Positions 27,001 through 42,188 of a DNA stretch of 64,000 nt are shown here, one piece after another; position 1 is the first letter of the stretch; each line of letters opens with the position of its first letter. The stretch spans positions 74,501,260 through 74,565,259 of the forward strand of contig NC_065530.1 in the NCBI RefSeq assembly GCF_020184175.1, written 5' to 3'. This stretch comes from Aphis gossypii. Lineage: Eukaryota; Arthropoda; Insecta; Hemiptera; Aphididae. A model generated the notes under the pieces. The model worked only from the letters and a program-made list of their open reading frames with translations. It did no database searches and was not told the origin of the DNA. A program made the position numbers and the translations under genes.

Positions 27001-29345
27001 GCGATGTATATTATTTCATAGTATAATATTATGTCATTATTGTTACTCATTGTTCGCGTTTATTTATTTTTCACCAACACTCCGTCGTCGTAAACTGTAT
27101 TTTATTATAGTATGAACGTACGAGACGAAGCATAGTAACGACGTATATATGGTATAATATGTACACAAAATAAATTATATAGTAGATAGATTATCCGACA
27201 ACAAAAATTGGCCTATATTTATCGTTTGAGTAGTATAAATACAAAAAAACGAAAAGATGAAATAACAATTAAAAGATAGCTAATTGGTCACCCAAATATG
27301 TCACATAAATGTCGTTTTATGTGCCTAACCTGCGGTGAACCTCTTACAGTCAAGGACTTACTTGTGTACTGTCGAAACCGCATGGAAACTAAAAAAGCCT
27401 AATAATTTTAAACAACCTTTTTTGAATATCTGAACCCAATAATTGAAGCAACAGTAATAAAATCATCTAATTTTTTAAACACATTGATAATATATGTACA
27501 ACAAAACCTAGAAAAACCAATGTATTTATTCACAAGTAGCATTAATATTCTATATTTTTGTAAGCAAATAAAATCTTATTTGTTGAAATGTTAAATAAAT
27601 AATTTTAAAAAAATAATAATAAAATGAAATTATTGTCTACGTTTATGTATAATAATAATTAAATTTAAAATAATTATAATAGCATGCATTTATTTATAGG
27701 AATAGATCACATTTATAAGATCTAAGTTACGATTTTTACCAACCCAATTTATTTGATATTAAATGTTAATATATTATTATACAAAAATTTGGTTTAATGT
27801 ATAATCATACAAAGTTATTTGGTACTCGTTATATATTTATAGCTGAATAATAAACATCAAAAGTAATGATACCATTTTTCAAGGATGAATAAATCAAATT
27901 AAATTTTAATTAATTCATTAAAAGGTAAATCCGAGCAAGTATTCAAACATTTATTATTTATGTTTTAAATCCAATTAATTTTAACCAAATATTAATTTGG
28001 TATGTTTAAAAAAAATTAACAAATATGTTAAACCGCTGGTTGGTGGTCATATCGAAATAATACAAACGTTGAATTATTTTTAAACTTAAATTCTAGCTTA
28101 ATGTTAATTTTTTAGACTTAAAATTTAAAAGATACTAAAAAAAAATAAATAAGAGTATTTAGATACAAGATAGATAATGGGTAAGATATATAATATATAA
28201 TATAAAGGAAAAAATGTAAGTACATTGTATCCAAGAGACTGGTTATGGTTATAGGCTATAATGCTATATTGTACATAAATATTTCTAAGGTTTTTAGCTC
28301 ATATATGTTTCTTATTTTATATTTTTTCATATAAAAAAATTACAGAAAACTTTGGGTGGTGAGAAGTTATCTCAGTTCTCAAGCACCGTTGACTCCTACC
28401 AAAGCGTATCTATCATTGATTACCAATTTGATAATCAATTATTAAACAATGTTACAAATAAGTAGGTTAATAATTCTCTCGAAAATTTTTTATATTTTTT
28501 TAATAATAATTTAATTAGTAAAAAGTAAGTAGATAAAATAGTGTGGTACAGAAGTAGGTTCTCCACTAAAGTCAAAATATATCTGTAATGGTTCACAATA
28601 CTCCACTCATTAACATTTTAAATACGTATACGTGATAATAATGATTAACTATTCGTTAAATATTTAATTTATTTGTTGAAATAATTTCTATAAAAAAAAT
28701 AAATAAAAATATTTTCCTTTTGCTTCTATGGAATTAAAATGAATATAAATAAGAAGAACTTAAGAAATATTAAAAAATTTAATTATTTTTTTCTAAAATA
28801 TATTTCCTTCAAATTTTCTAAAAAAGTTGTCTGCAATAAAGAAACAACTTTTCGAGAAAATGAATAGTTCAACACATTTAAAAATATAATCATGTATACC
28901 TACATTATACAACTTATTTATAAGTGTTGAAATCTTTCGTGAAAATCGAATGTATGTTATCAATATAGTATCCGTGCAAATATGCAAGACAAATTTGATC
29001 GTTCTTCTCAGTTCCCTCCCATTGTTAAAACTACCAATTTCCTAACCTTGACAATTTTGATTCTATACGAATACCAAATTTTATAACGTTTATTTTTTAC
29101 GGTTGTCACGGTAAATCCTCCTTTTTTAAAATACTACAATTGAAATTATTTCCCCAAACGTACATAATTTATCGAACAATGTTTGACAAGGTGATCTACA
29201 ATCAACCACTCGGAACTGGACCTTTATTAAATTGTGTAAACTATTATACTGTTTGAACTTTAATCATAATTCTATGTATATATTATTGTGCATAAAATAA
29301 TTATAACATACATATATATTAAACATAGACAATATAGTCCACGAA
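27000..29345. other. Gene-poor AT-rich DNA
   Basis: No exon, RNA gene or complete repeat unit was recognised. Short ORFs translate to compositionally random sequence. Confidence 0.45.
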
Positions 29346-30640
29346 AATACAATATTTTAGATTCTGAGAGAAGTGATAAATGTATTGATTTACAGTGATG
29401 TGCTTTTTTTGTGGATGAGTACACGATAAATCGTTGATAAAATGTTTTGATCTTCAAAAATGGAGTTGGTTTTGAATATAAAATTGAATGTAGTTTGTAC
29501 TTCAGAAAATTTAAAATCTTAAAAATTCCCAGTACTTATTTTCATGAATAAAAATCGGGAAAAACAAACAAAAATGAAAAAATGAAGGAAACGAAAATTT
29601 TTAGGCGAATTTAATTGTTGATACATTTTTTTGATATGACTCAAAAATAAATAACCGTAGGCACTTCAAATTTTTGTCGAATGTTTATACAATCACTTTA
29701 ATTATACAAAAAGTTTAAATATTTGTGTTATTTATAGGTATGATAAATTATAAATGTCAATAAAAAATTATTTGCTGGTAAAAATTGAAAATCTTGAGAA
29801 TTTAATATAAGATTTCACAAAAGTATAACAATTTTAAAAATACATAAATGCAATGTTTTTTTTTACTATAGTTTACAATTCATAAAAACTTTTCTTTTCG
29901 TATTTAAGTTTTGAAAATATAATAAATGATTTTTTATAAGTAGTTCATACTGAAACTAAAAAACTTAAAAATTACAAGGACGATTATTTTTTATGGACAG
30001 TTTAAGTTCAAACTTTAATGAAATTACTTATTTAATCGATAAAATATGATGGTTTGTTAATTATTTTGTCATAATTATTTAAAAACATGATTCACGGGAA
30101 CTTAAAATTTTATCTATCTTATTATTATGAATTTTACTATACACAATATAATTCTTGAATTTTTTAAAATTATTATCTATTTATAAGTACTATGAATCTA
30201 TTTTAATTGTTTTATAGTATTTTCAGAAATTAAAAACGTGTTACTACATTTTTAATTATTTAAGTTGATAAAATATAGTAAACATTGAATGTATGTTATT
30301 TTATTATTTATTAACATTACCTAGTTAATCTGTTAATAGGTACTTATTAGTTTACTTATTAAAGTAAATACTAATAATAAAGCAAATGTAATATTTTTAG
30401 AAAAAATGTATCAATCTACTTTAATACTAAAAGTAAAATATAAGACTTCAATAGCTTATCAACAAAAAAAAAACCATTATTTGGTGATTTAAACCGATAG
30501 ATCGTTTCCGCTCAGAATTGTTTTCAGTATACAATGATACCTCATTGAATTCAAATTTAACACATCTATAATAGTGGCCCCCTCGACACCTAATGTATTG
30601 CAGAGTGGTACCCACTTATCTACCTTTTTTAAATAATTCA
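29346..30640 (-). repeat. Dispersed TIR repeat, copy B (inverted relative to copy A)
   Basis: The segment near 29355-29410 (GATTCTGAGAGAAGTGATAAATG...) is the reverse complement of the right end of copy A. The segment at about 30500-30625 (...CTCAGAATTG, CAATGATACCTCATTG, CACCTAATGTATTGCAGAG) is the reverse complement of its left end. The interior is more diverged and shorter, so this is an older or deleted copy. Confidence 0.6.
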
Positions 30641-31977
30641 TTTGTGTATAAAAAGTAAGCGTGTGCCTGGTTATAAAAAAAAGTATTACTAATTAAATTA
30701 TAATTTAAATGTTTATTAATTAGGAATATTATATCAGCTGATTTATTCTTAAGATCTAACATTGTGTGTTCAGCTGCACTAAAAAAAATACACGCAATTC
30801 AACTGAAAAATAATTCATGCGTCGATAAAATTATTTTACATTCGTGTTGGGTTATAAAAACTAGAAATTTACTCGAAAGAGATACATGTTGTATTGAATA
30901 TAATATATATACCTAATAGCAAACACAGAAATGTATTAATTATTTTACCGTTCAGACCGAAATATTCCTAATATATTTTAATAATTAGTTAATACTTAAC
31001 ATGTATTTTGTAATTTTTAGAGAAAGTATCGAGTCTACGGATACAAATATAACGTTCAATTTACAAAAAATTTTCATGGAACACGCTATATTATGGAGTT
31101 ACTGAATTTTTTTTTTACACGATACCAGTAGTACCACATGGGTCATATATTATAATAAATGTAGAATAAATAATTTACAACTCTCGCATCAAATTATTTT
31201 TGTTTTTATTTAGGTAATATTTTTAGTTTTAATTTTTTCAGGTTTCACATGAAGGTTTGTATTTATTGAAAAACAATTTATTTACGACCTACCTATATAG
31301 ATTGCGTTCAAACATATTTTAATATAACACACAGGCTAAACGGCATACAAATAACCATAATTAATTTTCCGTTAGCCGTGTAATTTTTTACATTTCACCT
31401 GTTCTGTTTTCTTATGACGAATTGATATAGAACACAAAAATTCATTAGGTATACAATATAATTATTAATAGTCAGCATTATGTATGTGATAATATGTATT
31501 ATTATTATCATACGGCCTAAAACGTGTGCAAAAAGAATATCGTTTTTTCAAAGATTCCATTTTGTGATCACTCAGCATTGTCATTTAACTCCACAGATGT
31601 TCTATCCGGGAAACTACAGTGTACCTATTATACGTTTATTACACTTGGAATTGGAATACGTTTGTTTTGAACGGTGTGAAATAATTCTCGTTATAACACA
31701 ATATTATTCGCTTGTATCGTCTTTGTTTTGTCTAATCAATCAATCGTAATAAAACACTACATCATTGTGGATTGATATATGTAATAATCTAGGACACAGT
31801 AGTTACATATTTATGCTACGTTTAGTGATTGATCGATTTAACCCGTAGATAGGACGGATGACATTAAGACGGTTGAGTACGAAGTGATTTAAACAAATTT
31901 TAATGATCGACTTGTTATACATAATACGAAATCGTTTTATTATTAATCACCATAATTTTAGATCACATTGCATCACA
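30641..31977. other. Intergenic, no gene seen
   Basis: An 89-codon plus-strand ORF at 31480-31749 contains an acceptor-like CTCCACAG|ATG but no paired donor, signal peptide or domain. I do not call it. Confidence 0.35.
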
Positions 31978-32829
31978 TACAGGATGATTTAACAACCATA
32001 CATAATCCCCTTTTATGCTTAAATAATGAAATGAATTTATTCAAACTCCGTTTTCGAAGTTTTTATGTATACTTATGAAGGACCGTACTTTGAATAAACT
32101 TGATATAAATTTGTTGAAATACTTTTAAAAATGCGTTGTGTACAAAAAAAAACGATTTTTTTTCTAGTGCGGGCTATCCTTTTTTATTGTAATTTATTGA
32201 GCAAATGATTTTAGATTTTTTTTTAAATGTCTATACATCAAAATTTGATTTCAATCAAGCAGCTTGTAAATTATTTTAAACTGAATGTACCTTATTAACC
32301 CTTTCAGACCTGACTACTCAGTGTAATATTATAAAAAAATTTTTTATAAATTATTTATAGTCATGTATCCACGAATAATTTAATCCATGTTTGAAAAAAA
32401 TCGGACAAATATTGAAAGACTTACGGATGGGTACACCATAGTGTACCTTGGGATTTAGTGGAAAGAAAAATATTTTTAATTTTCTCATAACAGAAAAGCG
32501 AACCTTGTTTATTAAAATAACTTAAAATAAAAAAAAAACAATATTTAATTTTCCTTTAAGTAAAAAATAACTCATAAATAATAAAAAATTTAAAATTAGT
32601 AAAATTAATTTCTGTAGGTAAATGTATTAATTAACATAACTACCAAATCGAAAAAAAAATTATTTGCCCACAATATATAATAAAAACGGTTAGATCTAAT
32701 TTGAAAGTATGGGTTTTAAGTAGGCATACTTATGAATTAAAAAAAAAAAATTATAATTTTATTGAATGGATAGTTGTTGGAAAAATCGAGGGTGGCAGTG
32801 AGTGTGCTTGCGCTGAATCACTGTGTATA
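31978..32829. mobile_element. TIR element of the CAGGGTgattcac family, about 0.85 kb
   Basis: The left end TACAGGATGATTTAAC pairs imperfectly with the right end GCTGAATCACTGTGTATAA. The interior 'ttcgaagtttttat' segment near 32053 is shared with the copies at 17.5 and 22.5 kb. The right end also resembles the one near 63.93 kb. Confidence 0.55.
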
Positions 32830-33370
32830 ATAATATCATTTATATATATTTATATAATATATACCATGGCCAAGCCATGACGGAATCGTGCAGTCCTGCA
32901 CAGCGGCCTACTAGAGCGGTTACAAAGTAGAACGCCGCAACAGCATTGTATACAGTATACAATATTGTTATACTTATATTATACTTGTTGAATTCATTTT
33001 TGTCATCAGAAAAAGCACTAGAAGCTTAAAAAAAACCGGTAAGTCGAGGACTTGTGTGACGGGGGTGACCCACGCCGCCCTACATGTAAGTATATAATAT
33101 AGGTACCGAACAACAATAATAATATAATAGTTTGCTGCAGTGGACAGAAACAATATAATGTCAACCGGCCTCTTTGTAACGTGTAGGAGCATACTATACA
33201 CATTATATATATATATATTAGTATGTATAGGTACCCACCCATATAAGTAGAGCAAAAGTCACCGCCGAGTCATCGATCAATATGCCGCGGGACGGTGCTC
33301 AACGTGCCTCGAGTGGGGTCTCTACATATACGTATATTTATTATAAAACCATTCAAGTCTAATTTAGGTG

Positions 33371-33428
<58 letters not shown>

Positions 33429-34500
33429 CACTATATATTTTATACCTTCGCAAACGCAATATACAATATGTTATATATATACGTATATTATATTATATAA
33501 ACTAAATCCAGCCGTCGTGCGGCGAATATAACGGGCGTTCTGGGCACGCGTCTTTAGCCCGTCAGATTTATGTGAAGAAAAAGATGTTTGAAAAAAAAAG
33601 AACGTCCGGGATTTTTCTAGATCTTTTGTTGTGCGTAGTATTTTTTTTTTTTCGATACAAGACGACATCGCCCCTAAGCCAATCTCAACATCTGCCTCCT
33701 CGCGCACGACGTATACCTACCGACAAGCTACCACCTGCGACACCGTTGCGCCACACTCCTCGTCGTCACATCATTGTATACTGATAAACAATGCTGGCCC
33801 GATGGAAAATACATAATATATTACGGCGTGCGTAGCGTCGAAACGCGTAAGAACGGGCAAAGATTTATTTTTTATATTTCGGTTGTGGTTTTCGAAGAAT
33901 ATAATATAATAATATGTATATTTCTGTTGTACTGTTGCACAGCTACCGTCGAACCCGCGCGCGGTCCGTTCCGCGGCGTTAAAAAAAAAAGAGGTAAAAC
34001 GACGGAGTAAAACGCGAGAGTAGGTATATTCTCAATAGACGAAAAAAAAAAACGAACGATCGCGAAACGGTTTTACGATACCATATAATATATTATAGTG
34101 TTATTATTGTAATAATTATTTCCCTCCGTTTCCGCGCGTATCGTCGTCGTTCAAGCGTAAATTGTTGTGGTCTGCGTGTCTGAATGCGGGCCAGTACAAT
34201 CGGCGCTAATCCTTGTTGCGAATTCGTGTTGGCCGAGCAGTCTTATGTTAGTTTGCGCACATTGTGCTCGCCTGTATAATAATAACAATAATATTATAAC
34301 GTGCACTATATGACACGATGAAGCGAACGTAATGTTTGTATCCGTATCGGCGGGGTCTTAGAGCCAACGTGTAAAGGGAACTGCGCGTTCCGAGTGTATT
34401 GGATTTTGGGATCAAAAATAATACACGCGGCGACTGCTGCCGCAGCTTTGTCAGATCGCCAGTTTACCACAATACAATATCATTATACTCATTCCACCAG
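32830..34500. promoter_or_regulatory. CpG-rich island with (TA)n(TG)n repeat
   Basis: CpG-rich sequence punctuated by a (TA)n then (TG)n microsatellite at 33371-33425. A perfect 14-base palindromic arm pair, GTGCAGTCCTGCAC, lies at 32888-32901. Overlapping ORFs on both strands have no support. This is a candidate promoter or first-exon region. Confidence 0.3.
33371..33425. repeat. (TA)n(TG)n microsatellite
   Basis: About 11 TA units are followed directly by about 16 TG units. Perfect and probably polymorphic. Confidence 0.95.
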
Positions 34501-37500
34501 TTATAACATTATATTATTATATTTGACATAGTGTGGCCATTGTGCGTGCATACCTATAACCTATAACGTGTAATAACTGGTAGGTAATATAGCGAACTAT
34601 TGTCAATAACTGCGTGGTTTATGACGTAATAATATTCTTACAGATCCGTTTATTTTGTACGTTTTATAAAATATGTATTTTCAATTAAAATTTTTCAGTT
34701 GGTTAAATGTGGTGTATACGTATGCATTATTTATGATTTTTGGACTTGATTTAATTGCCGTTATATGTAGTGTATAATATGTAAGTATGAATATGCCTGT
34801 CGTGATTAAGTCTGCAGGTATCTACATTATTTTTAACGAAATAATAACTATATTGTAATGTCATGAAACTAATCAAACTCTGTGTAATAAATATTTTCAT
34901 ATTAACCTTGTTAAATTATATTAAATTATTGGTTTCAAAGGATAGAATTATATATGAAATTTAATTCTGCGTATATATTTGTATATTTTGAGGTTTGAGG
35001 ATATTTTGTATATTTTAGCATATTCATGCATATTATTTTATTTATATATCATTTGCATTTGTTTAAACTATTGTTAACATAGGTACACTTAATATTTTTA
35101 ACAATAAGCATAATTTTTCTTATCTATTAAAACATATTATTGTTTGAAAGAAAAAAGAAATTAAAAATACTACTGCTATATTGTATAGTGAATATAATCA
35201 ATAAGTAGATGATTGAATGTTTAAAATAATGGTCAACCCGTAATTCCAATAATAATAATTTTAATTTTATCAACAAACGGATAAATAAAAATCCATAAGT
35301 TTAAATTAAAAACATTAAAATGAGATTATTATTAAAATAAAATTGTTTATTATTTGTTTATATTGTTTTTATTCATAGGTTATTTTTTATATTTAACTAT
35401 TTAATTGAATATTTAACGTTTTTTGAAGTAGGTATAGGCACTTAAATGCATCTATAATATTATGTATTCGAGAGTATTTAATGCATAATATATTTTCACA
35501 TGTCTGAATAACTCTTTTATTGATGCGGCGTAACTAAAAATCTGTTGGTAACTAAAAATGCAGCATACGCTATTTTTCGATAAACAAATACTCAAGGAAA
35601 TATTTTAAATATTTAATTTGTTTTAATAAGCATATATTATATTTTAATACTAGCTGATCTTATATGGAGCTGCTTGTGAGTTTACGCTGTATAAGCTCCT
35701 TTAAATGTAAACTACACAGTAATTTGAGTGGATTTGATTAAATATAAAATACAGATTTAAAATTATATTTAATCATAATAAGAATAATAACTGTATTATT
35801 TTCTAAAACCAATGGTCACGATTATACTATATAATCATTAAAATGATTCAATTTGTATATCAAGCTCTGATGGATTAAAGTGCTTAAATTCATCCACCAA
35901 TTACTTTGCACTCTTACTAATCTTATCATTAAGTATTATGGTCAGTCGTAAAATACAACTAAATAAATTACCTATTTCACTAAGGACTATAAATCTTGTT
36001 TTCGATCGTGTGAAAGTAGTATACATATTGATATAAAACTATATATATAAATATATATTATACTATATTGTTTCAAATGTTTCAATATTATATGTTTTTG
36101 TTTACTTTAACTGTTACAATAATATATTTATCTTATGTTATATCTATGGATAATACAATTAACTAACTGAATTTTTCTTAAAGAATACAGAATTTTACTG
36201 CGAGGCTCTTTTACGAGTATAATCCAACTCATGTAGTACCACTTCATCTGCTCATAACAAATCAAATCCTTCCTAAGATATACCTTGTCTTAAACTTCGT
36301 TAAATGCATATTTTTAAAACATTTAAATCTCTGTTTAAGCTATTTTTTAAAAATCAAAATTAAAAAAAGTTGACTTTGAAGTGAACATTCTCGGGTATAA
36401 TATTACTTTGGTACCAAATTGCAATATCATGAGTTCAACTAACTTGGCTATAGATTGCTTACACGCATAAAAATATTTCCTAAAGATAAAATAATAGACA
36501 TTTTTATAAAATCATTATAGTAACTAACAGTTAATTTATTATTTTAGTATGATATCTTTAATTTTGAAACATCTGCAAGAACGAATAAGAAAAATTGAGT
36601 TAATTTATGTATTGACAAATTATACGTGAAACTCAAAACATAAAATAGAACCAAATTAATAGTTAAGTAAAATATATATATATATTACTATTAGTTCTAT
36701 ACTACTTATTTTGTATTAACTCACAGTTAATATTTAATGTGTCGTGTTGAATAAATATTCATATTTTAATATGCATGCAGACCAAGACCATACAGTAAAA
36801 ATGTATTTCTTTATTTTCTATATCAATGGTATAAATCGGCATTACAGTTAAAGAACTATAACATATTAATACAAATTGAAAATATTGCAGAGAGTCAGAA
36901 TGAGTCTGTATGAAACGTAATAAATAATAACGTGTAACGCGAATGTTGTCGTCGGAAACAGCTTTACCTACACCATTTTGTTCACGCGTGTTATGATTTA
37001 TAAATTATTATTTTTTACTATCTGTGGTCTGTCATCATACACATAAAGGGTAAGTGCATTTTTTAGAAAGGGCATTCTTGTTTTTGTTTATCATTTTTAA
37101 TGGTTGATATTTTTTTATTTCTTTTACGATCGACATAGAGCAAGAGCATTACAATACGATTCTGAGTTTAAGATTCGAGAACCCTTCTTTGTATAATAAT
37201 AATATATGGTTTAATTGAAAATGCATGCAACAGTTGTAGAATAAAACCGTAACAACTGTATGATTTATACGAATGGCAAAAAGTATCAATTTCATAAAGG
37301 TTACCCTTTGGTTGACAAATTCACTCTGCGTTATTATATATATTTCGGTATGTGTATATGTGTGTATGCGTGTGTGTGTAATGTGTATATATATATACGT
37401 AGACCATAAAACCATACGCTATATATACAATATAATATAATATTGTTATTTTTTGTGAAAGAGTTAACCGCGGCCTGACCCTAGGGGTATATGTTTTTCA

Positions 37501-38805
37501 CCGCGAATCACAAACGAGACCATGAGAAACGATGACATTTGGATAACCGTACGTGTGAGAAAAAAAATTAGAGCACCCGAGGGGTGACGATGAAATTGAA
37601 TGCTAGAAAAAAAAACCATGGAATTTTGACACATCGAGAGCAAATATTTGTTCAATGGGATGAGAAAAATGAATTTGTGTGGGTTTAAATATCGGAGGAT
37701 TACTACGGCAACGTACACAGTGTATACATACACATTTGCCAAGTTTTCAATACGATTATTTTATATAATATGATGTGTACAATGTGGGTTTAAATATAAT
37801 ATATTTTTCATATTTCAAATAAATCATTGGATTGGAAATAAATGTATAAAAAGAATAACAACATAATGGCGAGTGGCTATAAGTGCAGCTGCAATTTAAA
37901 AAAATAGTTGATATCGACAATAATAATTAATCTGTCAAAATCGGTACATACACTATAATACCAGTAACACCACTCTTAGGTACTACTCAAAAATTCATAA
38001 CTCTCAAGGTATCGTAACATATTATGTCAAATGCGCCTGGTGCCCTGGTGTCTGACTAGGTTAACGATATAGTCCACACAGTTCAATACAATGGTAAACT
38101 AGGGCTGATATTGAATTGGTTTCCATTTTACATCTTCTTCGTTCACTCATGAACCGTGTTTGTTTCGTTAGATTTTAAGAACATAGTCACAATATTAAAT
38201 ATTGAAATATAACTCTATATAGTTATTGTAGTTATTATTATCATCATTTTACCCTGCAAGTGTATTATGCTTACTTTATATATATAAAAAAAAAAAAAAC
38301 TAGGTAATAAAACTAATGATTACACTCGTTCTTGCTATTACTAACAAGGTCGTTAAATATGTAACAGTTAACAATAAATTTAACTATTAAGGATAGTTAT
38401 TTTTGAAACAGCTGTATAATAATGCCTTTAATGATTTAAAAATGCTAAATCATCACAGTATTCATATAAATTAGAGTTTGAAGTTTGCAGATTTAATTAT
38501 TATAATTATTATTATAAAATAAATAACTAGAACGTTTAAAAATTGAAATAGGTAATAATATTAAAAATTGTTTCTGAAAAAATACAAATAATATTATTCT
38601 TTACCTACCTATATAATTGCTATAAAATGTAATGTTGTAATTATACATTATTTCAGTAATATGTAATCACTAATCACAACGAGTGAAATACACTGACAGA
38701 TTTTTACTGTGTTCTACGTGTAAATTAAAAAAACTAAACGGTTTATGCTCGTTTTGCATTTGTTATAAAAAAAAACTATATATTCTAACTGTATACATTA
38801 TATAA
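34501..38805. other. Gene-poor AT-rich DNA
   Basis: No supported exon. Minus-strand ORFs at 37149-37415 and 37464-37742 lack splice context and domains. A TG/TA-rich microsatellite lies at about 37345-37400. Confidence 0.4.
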
Positions 38806-39170
38806 ATAATACTAACTGATCCCGAACGGCGTTGCCCATGACAAATTAAATTTATATTAATTTATTTCGTTTTAATAACTCCGTTAAATATAAACTAGGT
38901 ATACAGATTTTTAATACATTTATTTTGAGGGTTATTTTTTGCTATCAATATAATAGAAATAAATATATTCGTTTTTTCTGTGCCAAAAAATCCTTTTATG
39001 CACACGTTTTTAAAATGCAAATTTCGGAAAATCCTTTCTTAGTGTACCCCTTACATTATGGTGCAAAGTACCATAATAATTTAAAAGCTCTACCTATCAG
39101 AATTTTGGCTATATGTTAACTATGAATCAGTCAGTCAAGACTCCTTTTTTATAATATAAGGATAATATAA
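38806..39170. repeat. Probable dispersed-repeat fragment
   Basis: The segment begins 'ctaactgatcccgaacggcgttgcccatgac' and ends 'cagtcagtcaagactccttttttataatataagg'. This composition is typical of interspersed repeats I associate with insect genomes. No second copy could be aligned in the window, so the class is undetermined. Confidence 0.3.
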
Positions 39171-40498
39171 TATAGAAAATATTATAAAAAAAAACGGAAA
39201 GGATTACAGCTCCACCCCGTCCCTACCCGGACAAGTTAGTTATACATACACCTTGAATCCTGATCACGATAAATGCATATTGCATACGATAATAATAATG
39301 TAATATATATTATTGCTTATTATGTATTATAATATTGCACAATAAATGAAACTGGCTTGATGCCTAGTACCAAAAATGCATTGTCTAAATACCAAATGAA
39401 GAGCGATATAAAAATAACAATAATCCTACTATTGTTACTATTCTCTTTTGTGCAATTTAACGTAGGTCAATTTGTCAGATGGTTTGTCATTGTATTCTAT
39501 TATAATATAATGCGGGATCCGTAATTGAGCCATCAAAAATAATCTAGACTACATTTTATTATTATTGCGATAAACGGAATGATTGATATCATTTACGTAT
39601 AGGACATTATAGGTGTATTTATCTATAACAATAAATGTATATGTATATTATAATGCGTATTATAATTATTTATTATTATATTATTGGTCAACAATATTTT
39701 TATAGTTGATCTATATTCACTGCACATTTTAATGCTACTTTATTCATGAAAATATAAATAGATGTTTAATGGCTGATATGCATATAATATAAATATATAG
39801 TTATACATATTGCAGGGTTGTAAAACATAATGCATGATGGCTATTGATGTCACTCTTTCGATTCTAATGGTGCATATATAATAAAATGAAATTGTATTAT
39901 AATAAAATCATATTTTGATATAGCCCACGGGTAGATAATTTTATGTATACGATTATAATACACTAATCTAAAATACAAATAATCTTCAAGCAAACTTATT
40001 GTTCCCGACCATTCGTTAGCAATGCAAGTGACCTGTACATAGAGCTTACTGTTTTTTAAAAACTATCATACAAATTCAAAATACTCATCATTTATTTATT
40101 TGTATTATTATTACAATAAGAAACACAAATAATATAATGTTATGACAATTTGCTCACTATGGAAACATATAATATTATGCATAAAACCATTACTTTTCTC
40201 GTTCACTGCAACCATTGCACCGGTAATAGTAATAATGACATTTAAAATATATATTAGCTATTATTATTATTATTATTATCATCATCATTATCTTTATTAT
40301 ATATACACTGTAATCGGGCACGAACCGCACCCTCGGTCGCAAATGGGCTACCTACTATTGGTGGCGGGGTTGACGGGCATTAAAGTCACTGTAAATGACA
40401 CCGAACTGCGATTCATGGGCCGTTAAACGCCCATCACGTAGCCACTTTCACGTCCCCTTGTCCGGAGTACGAATCGCCGTTTCATTCACACTATATTT

Positions 40499-40609
40499 TT
40501 ACGCTTGCATAAAATGTTTTCTAATTAATTCGTAAATTGAATTATCTATTGTTTGCATTGCGGGTACATTAGTCTCTGTTTCAAGTGCATTATAATTGAC
40601 CGCCTCTTG
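40499..40609 (-). pseudogene. Coding-like fragment, minus strand, unassigned
   Basis: From about 40609 the frame reads QEAVNYNALETETNVPAMQT and continues NSIYELIRKHFMQA to a stop at 40499. The balanced codon use and absence of low-complexity tracts suggest a real protein C-terminus, such as a terminal exon or transposase remnant. It is preceded by a (TA)n stretch that breaks any upstream frame, so it looks truncated. No family was recognised. Confidence 0.25.
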
Positions 40610-42163
40610 AGTAATAATATATATATATAATATAGTGTCATATATAAATCGTGTAAATAAATACTTCTGAGTTTTACGTATAATGCTCAAGCTCAGGCAT
40701 TATGCAAAAAAACATGCTGTTTTGTTTTACAACAGTTGTAATAAAACAAACGAAGAAGCATGTACCTTTAAAGTATACATGCAAATATAAAACCGGTAAA
40801 AACGAATTGTTCTGCATTCGGTATAGGTATAACTACCTATATTTCACCGTTTTTGTTTTATTTATATCATTATAATATATTGTCTATCAAATTTATAGGT
40901 TTGTGAGTCATAGGTAATATTAATAATAAGTATATATAGGTACCTATAAAATATATACACGCGTATACATATGTGTATTATTGTACTTGCATTGTGTATA
41001 TAATTATTAATTATTATTATATACAACGAGGACAGTATGGTCAAAAAGTTAACGGGCCAGTGGTTATAGATAGTATGCACCCAGTAGGGTATTAAAAGGG
41101 TTTTGTTATAATATAGTTTCTGCATGATGAAACATCGCAAGTTAACTTATGATTTTGATATTTGATCACCTTTATTAAATAAAATACCGGATGGCTGATT
41201 CAAAACATTAATCAATATGTTCATGACTGACACATGCTGTATAGTACACCCATATATTATAGCCTATATCGTATAATAAAATAAATACATAGTTACTGTC
41301 ACAATACATTTTTTAACTGAAATTCTAAATGTTAAAATATATTTATCTATTTCTATTGTTTGAAAACACGGACTTTTGTTAAATAAAAAAGTTATAAAAA
41401 TAATATTTCTTTTTTTTTTCTAAAATGATATAGTTTTATTTTATATTATGATACATCGTCTGTTCTTTTTCATCAGTCAGAATAGTGAATCGTGAATCAT
41501 AAGATAACTGCAATTGTAATTAAATACAAATATTAAACAATGAACAGGAAATTATTGAAATGGCCTATGTTAAGGGTGCTGACTGCTGAGAAGAATAACC
41601 AATTAAAAATAAAGGTGTATATTCAATTATACAATTTATTATATTAGTATTTTAACTCGATTGTATTAAATTGTAGATCCATTGTCACATGTAAAATATT
41701 TAAATTGATTTATAATATTATTGGTTTATTTAATTTTATTTTTTTTGTTACTTTATATAGTTTTAGTTGAGTATTTGGGTAGGTAATAAGACAGTTAAGA
41801 TAATTCAGCAATTATTTAGCATTATGTTACATTTATTTACGTTTGTCCGGTTTCGTCGACCTAATTTACATATAATTGCTGTGGTTATATAATATTATGA
41901 AGTGTCGTAAATGAATCTATTTGTATATAATATATGTAAACAATATCCACGTGTTTTCGGCTTAGACAGAGTATTATGCTACTTAAACAGTACATTCTTT
42001 CATAACAGGTTTTCGAAAACCATACGTCCAATAGCAATACCATAAGTGATGCGTCTTAACATATATTCTCAGTTACATTATTGTAATACACAACAGTAGC
42101 TCAACGAACGTACTGAGTTGTAATAATCTTACTATTTCGTGCTTTAAAGTTATAAATATAATA

Positions 42164-42188
42164 TTATATATATATATATATATATATA
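42164..42188. repeat. (TA)n microsatellite
   Basis: Twelve or so perfect TA units. Similar but shorter TA runs lie near 17130 and 46153. Confidence 0.9.

Noticed and set aside
32853..32960. GC-richer segment with palindrome, considered as a tRNA or small RNA gene
   Set aside because: No tRNA-like T-loop, B-box or cloverleaf pairing could be found.
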